A stretch of 64,000 nucleotides of DNA from Cupriavidus cauae (GCF_008632125.1 NZ_VWRN01000053.1:372001-436000), one strand, 5' to 3'. Counted from the first letter of the stretch, positions 1 to 7,823 are shown. A program made the numbers and translations. The notes: generated from the sequence alone by a model not told the origin.

Positions 1-328
1 TGAGGCTCACCCCCTGCTCGCCGGCACGCTTGCCCTTGGAGTAGGTGAAGGTGTCGGTCCACAGGTCGCCCATGCGGAAGCCAATCATCACCTTCTTCTC
101 GGCGTCGACCGCCTGAATGCAGCGGCGCACCAGGTGCTGCGCTTCCGAACCCGATACGCGCGTGTCGAAACGCACATACGAGACGTCGTCGCTGGGACCG
201 TTCAGGGCTGCGATGTCGCAGGCCAGGAACGCATCGCCTTTCTTGGGCTTCACTTCGCGGATGCGATTGAGGTACCCGAGGCCGGTGATGTGCAGATCGA
301 AGTAGGATTTTTCGTTGGAAGTGGTCAT
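1..328 (-). CDS. ICE protein, DUF3577 (STY4534) family, 3' end cut by window
   Basis: The first 109 codons of a minus-strand gene are present; the rest lies beyond position 1. The protein starts MTTSNEKSYFDLHITGLGYL and continues with a compact beta-rich segment matching the DUF3577/STY4534 family found in PFGI-1/clc-class ICEs. It resembles single-strand-binding-like small ICE proteins, but no function is established for the family. The ATG at 326-328 is preceded by an AGGAG-like site about 7 nt upstream. Upstream lies a 344-bp spacer with one copy of the two-hairpin leader element, so this gene appears to be its own transcription unit. Confidence 0.8.
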   Translation of the reverse strand, partial: MTTSNEKSYFDLHITGLGYLNRIREVKPKKGDAFLACDIAALNGPSDDVSYVRFDTRVSGSEAQHLVRRCIQAVDAEKKVMIGFRMGDLWTDTFTYSKGKRAGEQGVSL

Positions 329-493
329 GGTGAATCTCCTGGGAACAATGAGGCGGAGACACACCCGACCCAAGGCGGGGAAGGTGTGGAACCCCCGCGT
401 GGGTTGATGGAACAGCTTGGTGGCATCGCCATCGAGAACCGATGGCCGTTCGCGCATGGATGCCGGTGCGAACTGGGGTGATCAACGCGGTCG

Positions 494-562
494 GAACCGC
501 GTCGCAGCCTTGAAGATCGTGGCTGCCTGGGCATGTCGCTGACGGACGTCAGCGGAACATGG
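494..562 (-). repeat. Two-hairpin leader element, copy 1
   Basis: A 69-bp element that recurs at 2014-2082 and 3953-4021. Hairpin A pairs GCAGCC (504-509) with GGCTGC (521-526) around an 11-nt loop. Hairpin B pairs GCTGAC (538-543) with GTCAGC (548-553) around a tetraloop. The spacer between them contains CTGGGCATG. In the other two copies stem A is GCAGTC/GACTGC, so a C-G pair has become T-A with pairing kept. It lies 166 bp upstream of the DUF3577 start. Confidence 0.75.
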
Positions 563-641
563 CCGGAAGCGTGGCGCCGGGATGGCGCGCAGGCGAGCGG
601 CAATCGGCACTCGCGGCTGTCCACATTGCCGGGAAGAAAGA

Positions 642-660
642 GGCTCCCGGAGCGGGGGCC
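642..660 (-). terminator. Terminator-like hairpin after DUF3085 gene
   Basis: The stem is GGC.CCCG against CGGG.GCC with a 3-nt loop and one weak position. On the minus strand it is followed by TCTTTCTTCCC. It lies 12 nt beyond the stop codon. The purine tract on the plus strand (GAAGAAAGAG) resembles those beside the hairpins at 1068, 2158 and 3080. Confidence 0.5.
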
Positions 661-672
661 AGGGATGGGCGG

Positions 673-1038
673 TCAGCTACCGCTGGGCGTGGGAGGAACC
701 GCCTGCAGCGACAGGTGTGTCGTGGTAGCGGACACGTCGAGGTCGTCCTCGCTGCGCAGGATGCGCGCAAACACGCCCTCCTGCGGATCGAAGAACTCGC
801 CAAAGTCATCGCCGCCGAACTCGGCACGCGCCAGTTCCCACCAGTCGTCGAAGCCATCGACATCCGGGTTGCAGCCGGCGGCATAGGCGATGGTCTTCTG
901 GCGACCATCGGGTCGGCGCTCGCCGCGCTCGGCCAGGAAGTACACGCCCTGATCCTTGACCAGGATGACGCGGCATTGATTCGCCACCGCTTCGGCGAGC
1001 ACGGGCCGCAGCTCCGTGCCTTTGAATCGAACAGTCAT
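673..1038 (-). CDS. ICE protein, DUF3085 family
   Basis: A 121-aa protein starting MTVRFKGTELRPVLAEAV. It has the hallmarks of the DUF3085 family carried by clc/PAGI-2-type ICEs: a short N-terminal helix, then a stretch with repeated aromatic and acidic residues around DVDGFDDWWELARAEFGGDD. No catalytic motif is evident and no function is known for the family. A longer reading frame extends 33 codons upstream, but the ATG at 1036-1038 has a GGAG site 9 nt before it and matches the expected N-terminus. The gene is isolated by hairpins on both sides. Confidence 0.75.
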   Translation of the reverse strand: MTVRFKGTELRPVLAEAVANQCRVILVKDQGVYFLAERGERRPDGRQKTIAYAAGCNPDVDGFDDWWELARAEFGGDDFGEFFDPQEGVFARILRSEDDLDVSATTTHLSLQAVPPTPSGS

Positions 1039-1067
1039 GGGTGTGATCTCCAGGGGGCAGGAAAAGA

Positions 1068-1094
1068 AGCTTCCCGCCGCGAGGGCGGGAAGCT
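1068..1094 (-). terminator. Perfect 11-bp hairpin with T tract after the 265-aa ICE gene
   Basis: The arms 1068-1078 and 1084-1094 are perfectly complementary (AGCTTCCCGCC and its reverse complement) with a 5-nt loop. On the minus strand the hairpin is followed by TCTTTTCCTG. It lies 9 nt past the stop of the 265-aa gene and 30 nt before the DUF3085 start codon, so it can act as a terminator or as an attenuator of the next gene. Confidence 0.7.
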
Positions 1095-1103
1095 GCTGAG
1101 AGG

Positions 1104-1901
1104 TCAGTGCCGGACAGCCTTGCGACTCGACAGGCACTGCACGCGGATGCGCCTCCAGCTCCCGTCGTCAATCAGCCGTTCCAGCGTCTCGCCGAGGGTG
1201 TCGAAGAACACCTCATCGACCCGTTCGACCAGCTCGCCGTCGCGGCGCAGCTCCACCGCGTAGAGGTCGAGGCCACGCTCATACAGCACGGTGACGCGAC
1301 CCTGGAACTTCATCGTGTCGACGGTGAAGCCGATGGCCGGTGGCGTGCGGATGATGTCGGCAGGCAGCGGATCGACCCAGGTGATGTCCCGCGCACCGGC
1401 ATCCACCAACAGGTGGGTGATGCGCCGGAAACCATCGGGAGCGGGCAACTGCTCCAGTTGGACGATCAGTTCCTGCAGCTCGGGGCAGCGCGGCTCGGGG
1501 ATCGGCAGCTTCGCCGGTGCGGAACCGAGCACGAACCGCTTCACCGTGTAGGGCTGGCCGTCGGCGGTGAACTCGGTCTGCTCCTCGGGCGTGTCCGCCC
1601 GCTGACCGTCGAAGCGGCGTCTGACATAGGGTTCGACCTGCACCTTGGCGCCCTCGTCGGGCACTTCGGTCACGAGCGTACGATCGAGCACCGCGAACTC
1701 GGCTCGTCCCGTCTTGACGACGATGGCCTCGTCGGTGGTGGCGATGACCTTGCCCTCGAAAGGCTTCGGGTCGATGTGAAAGCCCAGCGTCGAAACCTTG
1801 GGCTGGCCGTCGAAGATGTTGAATTTGAACGAACGGACGTTGGAAGGCACATGACCGACAACGAGCGTCGGCATCTGTGCGCGGATGGCTTGGGTATCCA
1901 T
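1104..1901 (-). CDS. Conserved ICE hypothetical protein (265 aa)
   Basis: I do not recognise a named domain. The protein is 265 aa, acidic, and rich in beta-type sequence. It begins MDTQAIRAQMPTLVVGHVPS and has no signal peptide, membrane segment or cysteine motif. It sits in the block of single genes typical of clc/PAGI-2-like ICEs, between DUF5983 and DUF3085 genes. The ATG at 1899-1901 has an AAGGAG site 8 nt upstream, which decides against the much longer open frame. Leader copy 2 lies 113 bp upstream and a terminator-like hairpin follows, so it is probably transcribed alone. Confidence 0.65.
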   Translation of the reverse strand: MDTQAIRAQMPTLVVGHVPSNVRSFKFNIFDGQPKVSTLGFHIDPKPFEGKVIATTDEAIVVKTGRAEFAVLDRTLVTEVPDEGAKVQVEPYVRRRFDGQRADTPEEQTEFTADGQPYTVKRFVLGSAPAKLPIPEPRCPELQELIVQLEQLPAPDGFRRITHLLVDAGARDITWVDPLPADIIRTPPAIGFTVDTMKFQGRVTVLYERGLDLYAVELRRDGELVERVDEVFFDTLGETLERLIDDGSWRRIRVQCLSSRKAVRH

Positions 1902-2013
1902 GGGGAGACTCCTTGTGGCAACCAAGGGACTCCCGCCCGCAAGGGAGGTCTGTCCCTTGAGGGTGAGGTGGATGGACGCGGGTGCGCCCGGAGAACGAAG
2001 CAACCAGCACGGC

Positions 2014-2082
2014 GAACCGCGCCGCAGTCTTGAAGGTCTCGACTGCCTGGGCATGCTGCCGGCAACGCCAGCGAACATGCGG
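2014..2082 (-). repeat. Two-hairpin leader element, copy 2
   Basis: Stem A is GCAGTC (2024-2029) with GACTGC (2041-2046) and an 11-nt loop. Hairpin B (2055-2072) keeps GCTG/CAGC ends but has diverged inside, with one C.C mismatch. It lies in the 290-bp spacer upstream of the 265-aa gene. A small AAGGGA/TCCCTT hairpin at about 1942-1959 lies between it and the start codon. Confidence 0.7.
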
Positions 2083-2157
2083 CCAGCGTGCGGCACATGG
2101 CGGCGACCGTCCGTTGGGAATCGGCAATGCGCCGGCACCGCGTTCCGCGAAAAAGAA

Positions 2158-2177
2158 GAGCCCCGACGTGGGGGCTC
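2158..2177 (-). terminator. Terminator-like hairpin after DUF5983 gene
   Basis: A 7-bp stem GAGCCCC/GGGGCTC with a 6-nt loop. On the minus strand it is followed by TTCTTTTTCGC. It begins 14 nt past the stop codon at 2192 and shares the T-rich tail of the neighbouring ICE hairpins. Confidence 0.75.
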
Positions 2178-2191
2178 GAATGGGTTGCGGG

Positions 2192-2905
2192 TTACTCGTC
2201 GTCGTAGAGCGTCAGCCCGTCCAGCACGGGCGCGTCGGCATCGAACACCAACATGCGAACGTCGGCGAGCGCAGCCAGGTGCAACACTTCCACGAGGGAC
2301 TCCGGCACGCCCTTGGCCCGGTGCTCCTGCCGCAGCTCTTCGGCGGTGATGCCCTCGACATGCTGCAGGTTCGCATCCGTCCAGGGCGTGGCGATCAGCT
2401 TCACGCCGACCGCCGGGCTGTAGGGAATGCGGAAGGCCACGAACAGGAAACCGCTCGGCGTGGCGATGTCCGCCAGTTCGGCGAGGAAGCGACCGGCCTC
2501 CTCGGTGATGTGCGCCGAACTGATTTCCCAGGCACGGCTGTAGAACCCGGTCTCGAAGCGCAGGCGGCGTACCACCTCGCGCGCGGCTTCCTCGGAGTAG
2601 GTATCGCCGACGTGCAGCGGCTGGCCGGCTTCTTCGGCCATGACGGCGTAGACGAGGTTTCGGGCGATACCGTGGCTGGGGCACTGCGCGTCCAGCTCGG
2701 GCGGCACGTTCTGGCCCTCGGTGATCAGCGCGAAGTCGTCGCAGAAGACGCAGGCATGGCGCTCGACCTGGCTGTCCGGCAGGTGCGACTGCGAGACGTG
2801 CAGCGGCAGATAGCTCAGCGGGCAGTCGTCGTAGGAAATCGCCAGCAGCCGCTGCACGGACAGGCCATCGTAGCCGCGGGCGAAGGGATTGTTGGAATGG
2901 GACAT
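2192..2905 (-). CDS. ICE protein, DUF5983 family
   Basis: A 237-aa protein starting MSHSNNPFARGYDGLSVQRL. It matches the DUF5983 family of ICE proteins, which databases have sometimes mislabelled as ABC transporter substrate-binding proteins; there is no signal peptide here to support that. Residues 50-56 hold a CVFCDDF segment. No enzyme motif is visible. The start at 2903-2905 has a GGAGGA-type site. Just upstream, 2928-2956 contains an AATCCCC/GGGGATT inverted repeat. The gene stands alone between two hairpins. Confidence 0.75.
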   Translation of the reverse strand: MSHSNNPFARGYDGLSVQRLLAISYDDCPLSYLPLHVSQSHLPDSQVERHACVFCDDFALITEGQNVPPELDAQCPSHGIARNLVYAVMAEEAGQPLHVGDTYSEEAAREVVRRLRFETGFYSRAWEISSAHITEEAGRFLAELADIATPSGFLFVAFRIPYSPAVGVKLIATPWTDANLQHVEGITAEELRQEHRAKGVPESLVEVLHLAALADVRMLVFDADAPVLDGLTLYDDE

Positions 2906-3079
2906 GGGATTCCTCCAGCAGAGGATGGCCGAGGCAATCCCCTGCCGGGGATTGAACCCCAGCGAGTGGATGAAGTGGCAACCGGTTAGCCGGCCGCGGC
3001 GTCGGGCCGCCCTGGTGGCGGGCGGTGCAGGTCAGTGGAAGATGGTGATTCGGGACATGGCCGCTCCTGCGAAAAGAAG

Positions 3080-3115
3080 GAGGGACATGGCCCCGAACGA
3101 GGACGCATGTCCCTC
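3080..3115 (-). terminator. Terminator-like hairpin after the 130-aa ICE gene
   Basis: Perfect 10-bp arms GAGGGACATG (3080-3089) and CATGTCCCTC (3106-3115) enclose a 16-nt loop. On the minus strand the hairpin is followed by CTTCTTTTCGC. It lies 40 nt past the stop codon at 3156 and upstream of DUF5983. Confidence 0.7.
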
Positions 3116-3155
3116 GTGGGGTGGGATGAAAAGACGGTGGGTTGCCAGGCGCGGC

Positions 3156-3548
3156 TCACCAGCCGTTGTAGTGCAGCGTGAGGTCAGCGATGACCTGGCG
3201 CCGTTCCAGATCGAGGCCGCCGAAGTCGGACAGCCCCTCGAAGCCGCAACGCTTGAGCATCGCGCCGCCCTCGCGGGAGTTGTAGAAGCTCACCATCGCG
3301 GACAGGAACATGCGTTGACCGCTGCTCAGCACGCCCAGGGCGTCGTTGAGCATCAGCATGTTGGGCCGCAGGTCCCACTTGGTGGTGGCACGCTGCAGAC
3401 CTTCGCGTGTGCCGTCGCCGAACCACTCGTGGCCGGCGATCTGCGCGCCGCGCTTCCAGGCCTCGAAGAAGGCCTGCGGTGCAGCGTCGAAGTGCGCCTG
3501 TTCCAGCGCCATCTGATCGAGCACGTCTTCGGGTAAAGACAGATTCAT
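3156..3548 (-). CDS. Conserved ICE hypothetical protein (130 aa)
   Basis: A 130-aa, mostly alpha-helical protein starting MNLSLPEDVLDQMALEQAHF. I do not recognise a domain. The ATG at 3546-3548 has AAGGAG 8 nt upstream, which places the start 18 codons inside a longer open frame. It begins 26 bp after the stop of the 78-aa gene with no hairpin between them, so these two are probably cotranscribed. This is the only such pair in this block. Confidence 0.65.
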   Translation of the reverse strand: MNLSLPEDVLDQMALEQAHFDAAPQAFFEAWKRGAQIAGHEWFGDGTREGLQRATTKWDLRPNMLMLNDALGVLSSGQRMFLSAMVSFYNSREGGAMLKRCGFEGLSDFGGLDLERRQVIADLTLHYNGW

Positions 3549-3573
3549 GAGAGAACTCCTTGAAGGGTGGGAA

Positions 3574-3810
3574 TCAGGGGTGAGCGCGCTGTGTCCAGGC
3601 ATGGGTATCCAGGGCGCGCTGTGCTGCGAGGTGGGTCGGGAAATACTCGACGGACTCCCGCGATACCGGTCCTTCGTCGTCTTGTGTGCCGATGTAGTGG
3701 CCGGCCGCGCTGCGCAGCACCTGTAGCGGCAAACGCTTGCCGGTCCAGGTCAGCGCCAGCGCACCACTGCGCACTGCGGTTGCAGAGGAAGATGCGGAAG
3801 GTTCAGACAT
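3574..3810 (-). CDS. Small ICE hypothetical protein (78 aa)
   Basis: A 78-aa protein starting MSEPSASSSATAVRSGALAL. It has a Ser/Ala-rich N-terminus and a folded segment around TWTGKRLPLQVLRSAAGHYI. No known family is recognised. The ATG at 3808-3810 has AAGGAGC 7 nt upstream. It is the first gene after leader copy 3 and is followed 26 bp later by the 130-aa gene. Confidence 0.6.
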   Translation of the reverse strand: MSEPSASSSATAVRSGALALTWTGKRLPLQVLRSAAGHYIGTQDDEGPVSRESVEYFPTHLAAQRALDTHAWTQRAHP

Positions 3811-4587
3811 GCCGTGCTCCTTGGTGGGTCGGGGAGCACGCATCCCGCAGGGGATGGGGTTCCCCTCGGGTGGTTGAGAAAAGTGCATCGTCGCCAGGCC
3901 GGCGAGCGTCCGCGGTGGGCGATGCGAAGCGGACTGGATCGGTCGACGCGGCGAACCGCGTTGCAGTCTTGAAGACCGGGACTGCCAGGGCATGCCGCTG
4001 ACGACTGTCAGCAACGCATGGCGTGAGGATGGGCGCGCAGCATGGCTGTCGTCGCAAGGAAAACCGAATCGCGGACGGCCCGCTTTAGGCAGGCCCGCGT
4101 CACGGGACAAGGCAAGGACCAGGGCGCCGAAGGCCACGCGGACCTTCGGCTGGAGAGGAAGGAAAACCACCTGTGGGCTGCGTCAGCGCGGGCCGTCGTC
4201 AAAGCCGTTCGCTGCGTCAGCAATCGCACCCGGCCCGTTTCGTGGCTGGGGCCGGAAACCTTTGGCACGCATACGCGCACAAAGGGAGCCCGTTGTTCCG
4301 CCGGCGGGCACCGGCACGGAATACCCTCAGCCCAAGGGGCCTCCTCACGGCTCGCGCGGCGGCAAGGCGTCAGGAAGCCCCTCATGACGGAGGCAAGGCA
4401 CACCGATCAAGGGAATGGCGGCGGGCGCGATTCGTGGAGCAATGACCTTCTCGCCCGTCGCCCGATGGCGGGCAGACGGGGCGCGCACACCGTTGCAGAA
4501 GGAGACGCGCGCTTTGGAGTCCCGCGCGGTGCGGGACGTTTGCCTCGCCGCCAGTGAAGTGGCCGGCGCGGCAGGGGGAAGCGAGGA
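3811..4587. other. 777-bp spacer rich in hairpins, no gene
   Basis: I see no plausible gene on either strand. From right to left (minus-strand order after topB) it holds a 7-bp GTCCCGC/GCGGGAC hairpin (4519-4537), a CCCGTC/GACGGG hairpin with an inner GCCC/GGGC stem (about 4457-4483), an 8-bp GCCGAAGG/CCTTCGGC hairpin (4126-4150), leader copy 3 (3953-4021), and a GGGGA/TCCCC-rich block (about 3840-3870) just before the 78-aa gene. It probably contains the end of the topB transcript and the promoter and leader of the 78-aa gene. Confidence 0.5.
3953..4021 (-). repeat. Two-hairpin leader element, copy 3
   Basis: Stem A is GCAGTC (3963-3968) with GACTGC (3980-3985) and an 11-nt loop. Stem B is GCTGAC (3997-4002) with GTCAGC (4007-4012) and a tetraloop GACT, where copy 1 has GGAC. 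It lies 143 bp upstream of the 78-aa gene start. Confidence 0.75.
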
Positions 4588-6603
4588 TCAGGACACCTTG
4601 GAGGCAGCGCGCCGCTTGCGCGGTGCGCTGCGCCGGCCCGTCGGGGACTCGATCGGCAACGTGCCCTTGCAGTCCGGGTAGCGCGAGCAGGACCAGAACG
4701 CGCCGCTCTTGCCCGTGCGCTGCTGCATCGGTGCGCCGCACTGCGGGCAGGCCGGCGCCGGCGGCAGCTTGAGCGAGAGCGTTGCGCCGCGATACTGCTG
4801 CACGAGCTGGCCGACCCACACGGACTGCTTCTCGATGAAGGTGTCCAGCGCCATCTGGCCGGCCTCGATCATGTCGAGCGCCTGCTCCCACACCGCCGTG
4901 GTGCCGGGGTCGGCGATGGCCGAGGGCACCGCGTCGATGAGCGTGAATGCCGCGTCGGAAGCGCGGACGGCGCGGCCTTTCTTGACCAGGTAGCCGCGAC
5001 CGATCAGACCGTTGATGATGTTGGCGCGTGTCGCCTCGGTGCCGATGCCGGTGGTATCGCGCAGCTTCTGTTTCAGGCGCGGGTCGGTCACGAACTTGGC
5101 GACGGTCTTCATGGCCTTGATCAGCTCGCCCTGCGTGTAGGGTTTGGGCGGCAGCGTCTTCAGCGCCTTGAGATCCACCTTTCCGACCGGGCAGGACAGG
5201 CCCGCATGCAGGGCGGGCAGCACCTGGCTGCGCTGCGCATCCTCGCCACCGGCATCGTCCGGCCCCGGCGTCGCCAGCACCTCACGCCAGCCGATGACGG
5301 CGATCTGCTTGCCCACGGCCACCAGCGACTGACTGCCGCACGAGAACTGCGCCACCGTCCGGTCGAACTCATGGTGCGGGAGGAACTGCGCGAGGTAATG
5401 GGCGCGGATCAGCCGGTAGACGGCCAGCTCCTTCTCGTTCATGGCCGACAGGTTGGCGGGCTCCAGCGTCGGGATGATGCCGTGGTGAGCCGATACCTTG
5501 CCGTCGTTCCACGCACGCGAACGCTGTTGGCGATCCAGGCGCTCGATCAGCGGCCGCAGGCTGGGGTCGGTCTTGACCAGGCTGTCGAGTACGGTCGGCA
5601 CCTCGGCCAGCATGCTCTCGGGCAGGTAGCCCGAATCGGAGCGCGGGTACGTTGTCGCCTTGTGCGTCTCGTACAGCGCCTGGGCAATGTCCAGCGTCTC
5701 CTGCACGTCGAGGCCCAACTGCTTGGAGCACACCTCCTGCAGCGTGCCCAGGTCGAACGGCAGCGGCGGTGCCTCGCGCACGCGCTCGGTGTCCACTGAC
5801 ACGACCTGCGCATCGCGTGCGGCGCGAATGCAATCCGCAGCCTGCTGCGCCACCGGCTGCTGAAGGCAGCGACCCGCTGCATCCGTGCTGCCTTCGGGCG
5901 GTATCCAGCTCGCGGTGAAGGACCGGCCGGCATGGGATAGCAGCACGTCCACGGCCCAATACGGCACAGAGACGAAGCGCGCGATCTCGCGATCACGATC
6001 CACCACCAACTTCAGCGTCGGCGTCTGCACGCGCCCCACCGACAGCACGCCGGTGTAGCCGGCCTGCCGACCTAGAAGCGTAAACAGCCGGCTCAGGTTC
6101 ATGCCGATCAGCCAGTCGGCACGCGAGCGGGCCAGGGCCGAGTAGTACAGCGGCAGCGTCTCGGCGGACGGCTTGAGCGCACCCAGCGCCTTGCGGATGG
6201 ACGCATCGTTGAGCGCCGACAGCCACAGACGCTGAATCGGCCCGCAGTAGCCGCATAGCTCGATGATCTCACGGGCGATCATCTCGCCCTCGCGGTCGGC
6301 GTCGGTCGCAATCACCAGCTCGCCCGCCTTGGCGACGAGCTGCTGCACGACCTTGAATTGCGCTGCGGTCGCCGCCTTGGGCTCGACACGCCAACGCTCA
6401 GGAAGAATGGGCAGTTGCTCGATGGCCCAGCGCTTGTATTGCTCACCGTAGCCTTCGGGTGGAACCGCCTCCACCAGATGACCGATGCACCAGGTCACGA
6501 CGACACCCGCGCCGCTGTAGCAGCCATTACCGCGTTGACTGGCACCCAGCACACGGGCGATGTCCTTGCCCTGGGACGGCTTCTCGCACAGGAACACGCG
6601 CAT
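4588..6603 (-). CDS. topB: DNA topoisomerase III (ICE-borne)
   Basis: A 671-aa type IA topoisomerase, which cuts one DNA strand through a tyrosine and passes the other. The N-terminal Toprim domain has E7 and the DADRE acidic triad at 101-105. The active-site Tyr is at about 319 in TTYPRSDSGY. The tail (about 620-671) has a CPQCG...CSRYPDC zinc finger and a basic end. Length and layout match TopB proteins carried by clc/PAGI-2-type ICEs, where they probably resolve replicating or transferring DNA. The start has AAGGAGG 5 nt upstream. A 294-bp spacer with a 17-bp palindrome separates it from ssb, so it may have its own promoter. Confidence 0.95.
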   Translation of the reverse strand: MRVFLCEKPSQGKDIARVLGASQRGNGCYSGAGVVVTWCIGHLVEAVPPEGYGEQYKRWAIEQLPILPERWRVEPKAATAAQFKVVQQLVAKAGELVIATDADREGEMIAREIIELCGYCGPIQRLWLSALNDASIRKALGALKPSAETLPLYYSALARSRADWLIGMNLSRLFTLLGRQAGYTGVLSVGRVQTPTLKLVVDRDREIARFVSVPYWAVDVLLSHAGRSFTASWIPPEGSTDAAGRCLQQPVAQQAADCIRAARDAQVVSVDTERVREAPPLPFDLGTLQEVCSKQLGLDVQETLDIAQALYETHKATTYPRSDSGYLPESMLAEVPTVLDSLVKTDPSLRPLIERLDRQQRSRAWNDGKVSAHHGIIPTLEPANLSAMNEKELAVYRLIRAHYLAQFLPHHEFDRTVAQFSCGSQSLVAVGKQIAVIGWREVLATPGPDDAGGEDAQRSQVLPALHAGLSCPVGKVDLKALKTLPPKPYTQGELIKAMKTVAKFVTDPRLKQKLRDTTGIGTEATRANIINGLIGRGYLVKKGRAVRASDAAFTLIDAVPSAIADPGTTAVWEQALDMIEAGQMALDTFIEKQSVWVGQLVQQYRGATLSLKLPPAPACPQCGAPMQQRTGKSGAFWSCSRYPDCKGTLPIESPTGRRSAPRKRRAASKVS

Positions 6604-6897
6604 GAAGCCTCCTTGGAAATGTGCGGTTCATCGGATGGGCGTCAGCTTGGCGGGGCCAGGAGATGCCGTCAGCAAGGAAGCTGATTGGTGCAGACACCGC
6701 TTTGTGATCGGCAGGCGGTCCGTTGCCGCAGCGGTGCGCATAGACCGCAGGAGCTGGCACAGCAAGAGCGTCGTTTCGGGAGCGCGGCTGGGACGCTGTG
6801 GACGACCTTGGAACTATCCCCTGGGGATAGCTCGCTGGTGCATCGCGGGCGTATGACGGTTGCTACAGCCGCCCTCGGGGGAACGGCGATGGGCGAA
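6604..6897. other. ssb-topB spacer with 17-bp palindrome
   Basis: No gene is seen in this 294-bp stretch. Its main feature is the perfect palindrome at 6814-6830, about 210 bp upstream of topB. Confidence 0.5.
6814..6830. promoter_or_regulatory. 17-bp palindrome CTATCCCCTGGGGATAG, copy 1
   Basis: A perfect 8-1-8 palindrome, identical to those at 8730-8746 and 10097-10113. All three lie at boundaries between ICE gene blocks. It could be an operator for an ICE regulator; this is inferred from symmetry and recurrence only. Confidence 0.6.
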
Positions 6898-7278
6898 TTA
6901 CTGTCCGCCGGCCGGCTTGGCGCTGAGCGCCACCGACTCGATGCGGTACGGCAGGATGCCCACGCGCCGCGCCTCGACCTTGAAAGTCACGCGCTCGTTC
7001 TCGTCGGCGTCCTCCCATTCGTCGCGCACGGTGCGGCCCTCGACCAGCACCCGCATGCCTTTCTGGTACAGCGTCTTCCAGTGCTCGGCGTCGCGGTGCC
7101 ACAGCTCCACGGGCGCCCAATAGCCGCCGCGGTCTTCGTAGCCGTCCTTCGTCGGCACTGGATTGTCGAAGTAGACGTTCAGGCGCAGCAGCCGGCGCGG
7201 CTCGTCGTTGCCGTTCGGAAATTCGCGGTAGTCCGGCGCAGAACCGATGTTGCCCTCGCCGACGAAGTGCGTGCTCAT
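6898..7278 (-). CDS. ssb: Single-stranded DNA-binding protein, ICE type
   Basis: A 126-aa OB-fold protein starting MSTHFVGEGNIGSAPDYREF, typical of the SSBs of PFGI-1/clc ICEs, which bind single-stranded DNA made during transfer or replication. The usual N-terminal OB core is present (GNIGSAP, VYFDNPVPT, GYWAPVELWH, VLVEGRTVRDEW). The acidic DDDIPF-type tail of chromosomal SSB is absent; the protein ends AKPAGGQ. Its ATG overlaps the DUF3158 stop by 4 nt, and AAGGAG precedes it. In ICEclc the ssb gene likewise follows inrR in one operon. Confidence 0.9.
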   Translation of the reverse strand: MSTHFVGEGNIGSAPDYREFPNGNDEPRRLLRLNVYFDNPVPTKDGYEDRGGYWAPVELWHRDAEHWKTLYQKGMRVLVEGRTVRDEWEDADENERVTFKVEARRVGILPYRIESVALSAKPAGGQ

Positions 7279-7823
7279 GGTGACTCCTTGGTGGTGGGTG
7301 GAACGGACGCGGTATGCCCGTGGACGCGCCGCAGGTAAGCCGCTTCGGCCTGCGCGGCCTTGTTGGCGCATTCCAGGGCTTGGCGAGCGATGCTGTGGGT
7401 CAGGCTGATCTGCATGTTCAGCACGATGCGCTGCAGTTCGATCGCGTACAGCTCGTCGATCAGCGAGGCCGGCGTCGCGGGGTTGGCCAGCAGGGCCTCC
7501 CACAACGCCACGCCCATGGAGGAACGGTCGAGGTTGCGCCAGCGCAGGAAGGTCGTCCCTGCGCCAGTGGCCTGCTGGGCCAGTTGCACGTCGAGCAGGC
7601 TGAAGGGATAGGCGCGCGCCTGGGGCAGCACGCGCCGCTGCGCCAGGCCAATCACGCCGTCGCGCAGCGCTGCGCACTGGCTGGCCCAGGTCTCCAGACT
7701 CCCCTTACCCTTAAAGGGCTGTAAAAGGCCTTTTAGGTAGCCTGCGTGTTCCAGCCGCTGGAAGTCCGCCTGTTCCAGCGCCACGAAGCGCGTGGAGTGG
7801 CTGATGGGGGGCGATGCTGTCAT
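7275..7823 (-). CDS. DUF3158 family protein (InrR-like position)
   Basis: A 182-aa soluble protein matching the DUF3158 family of ICEs. It starts MTASPPISHSTRFVALEQAD and is mostly helical, with no known DNA-binding motif. In ICEclc the gene directly upstream of ssb is inrR, a positive regulator of integrase expression during transfer competence; position and size fit, but I recall this from the literature and have not aligned the proteins. It overlaps the genes on both sides by 4 nt, so TIGR03761, DUF3158 and ssb form a translationally coupled operon. Confidence 0.75.
   Translation of the reverse strand: MTASPPISHSTRFVALEQADFQRLEHAGYLKGLLQPFKGKGSLETWASQCAALRDGVIGLAQRRVLPQARAYPFSLLDVQLAQQATGAGTTFLRWRNLDRSSMGVALWEALLANPATPASLIDELYAIELQRIVLNMQISLTHSIARQALECANKAAQAEAAYLRRVHGHTASVPPTTKESP

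Larger units (their letters stand above)
329..672. other. Spacer with structured leader copy 1 and a terminator-like hairpin
   Basis: There is no convincing gene here. The stretch holds leader element copy 1 (494-562), a C/G-rich block at about 385-402 near the DUF3577 start, and, 12 nt past the stop of the DUF3085 gene, a hairpin with a T-rich tail on the minus strand (642-660). It appears to be the leader of the DUF3577 gene plus the terminator of its upstream neighbour. Confidence 0.6.

Noticed and set aside
2192-2905. Calling the DUF5983 gene an ABC transporter substrate-binding protein
   Set aside because: There is no signal peptide or periplasmic-binding fold; that label is a common database error.
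494-4021. CRISPR or transposon interpretation of the three leader repeats
   Set aside because: Copies are 1.5-2 kb apart, upstream of separate genes, without spacers of constant length, terminal repeats or a transposase.
4008-4403. Frames of about 130 codons on both strands between topB and the 78-aa gene
   Set aside because: They cross hairpins and the leader repeat, and neither resembles a protein.
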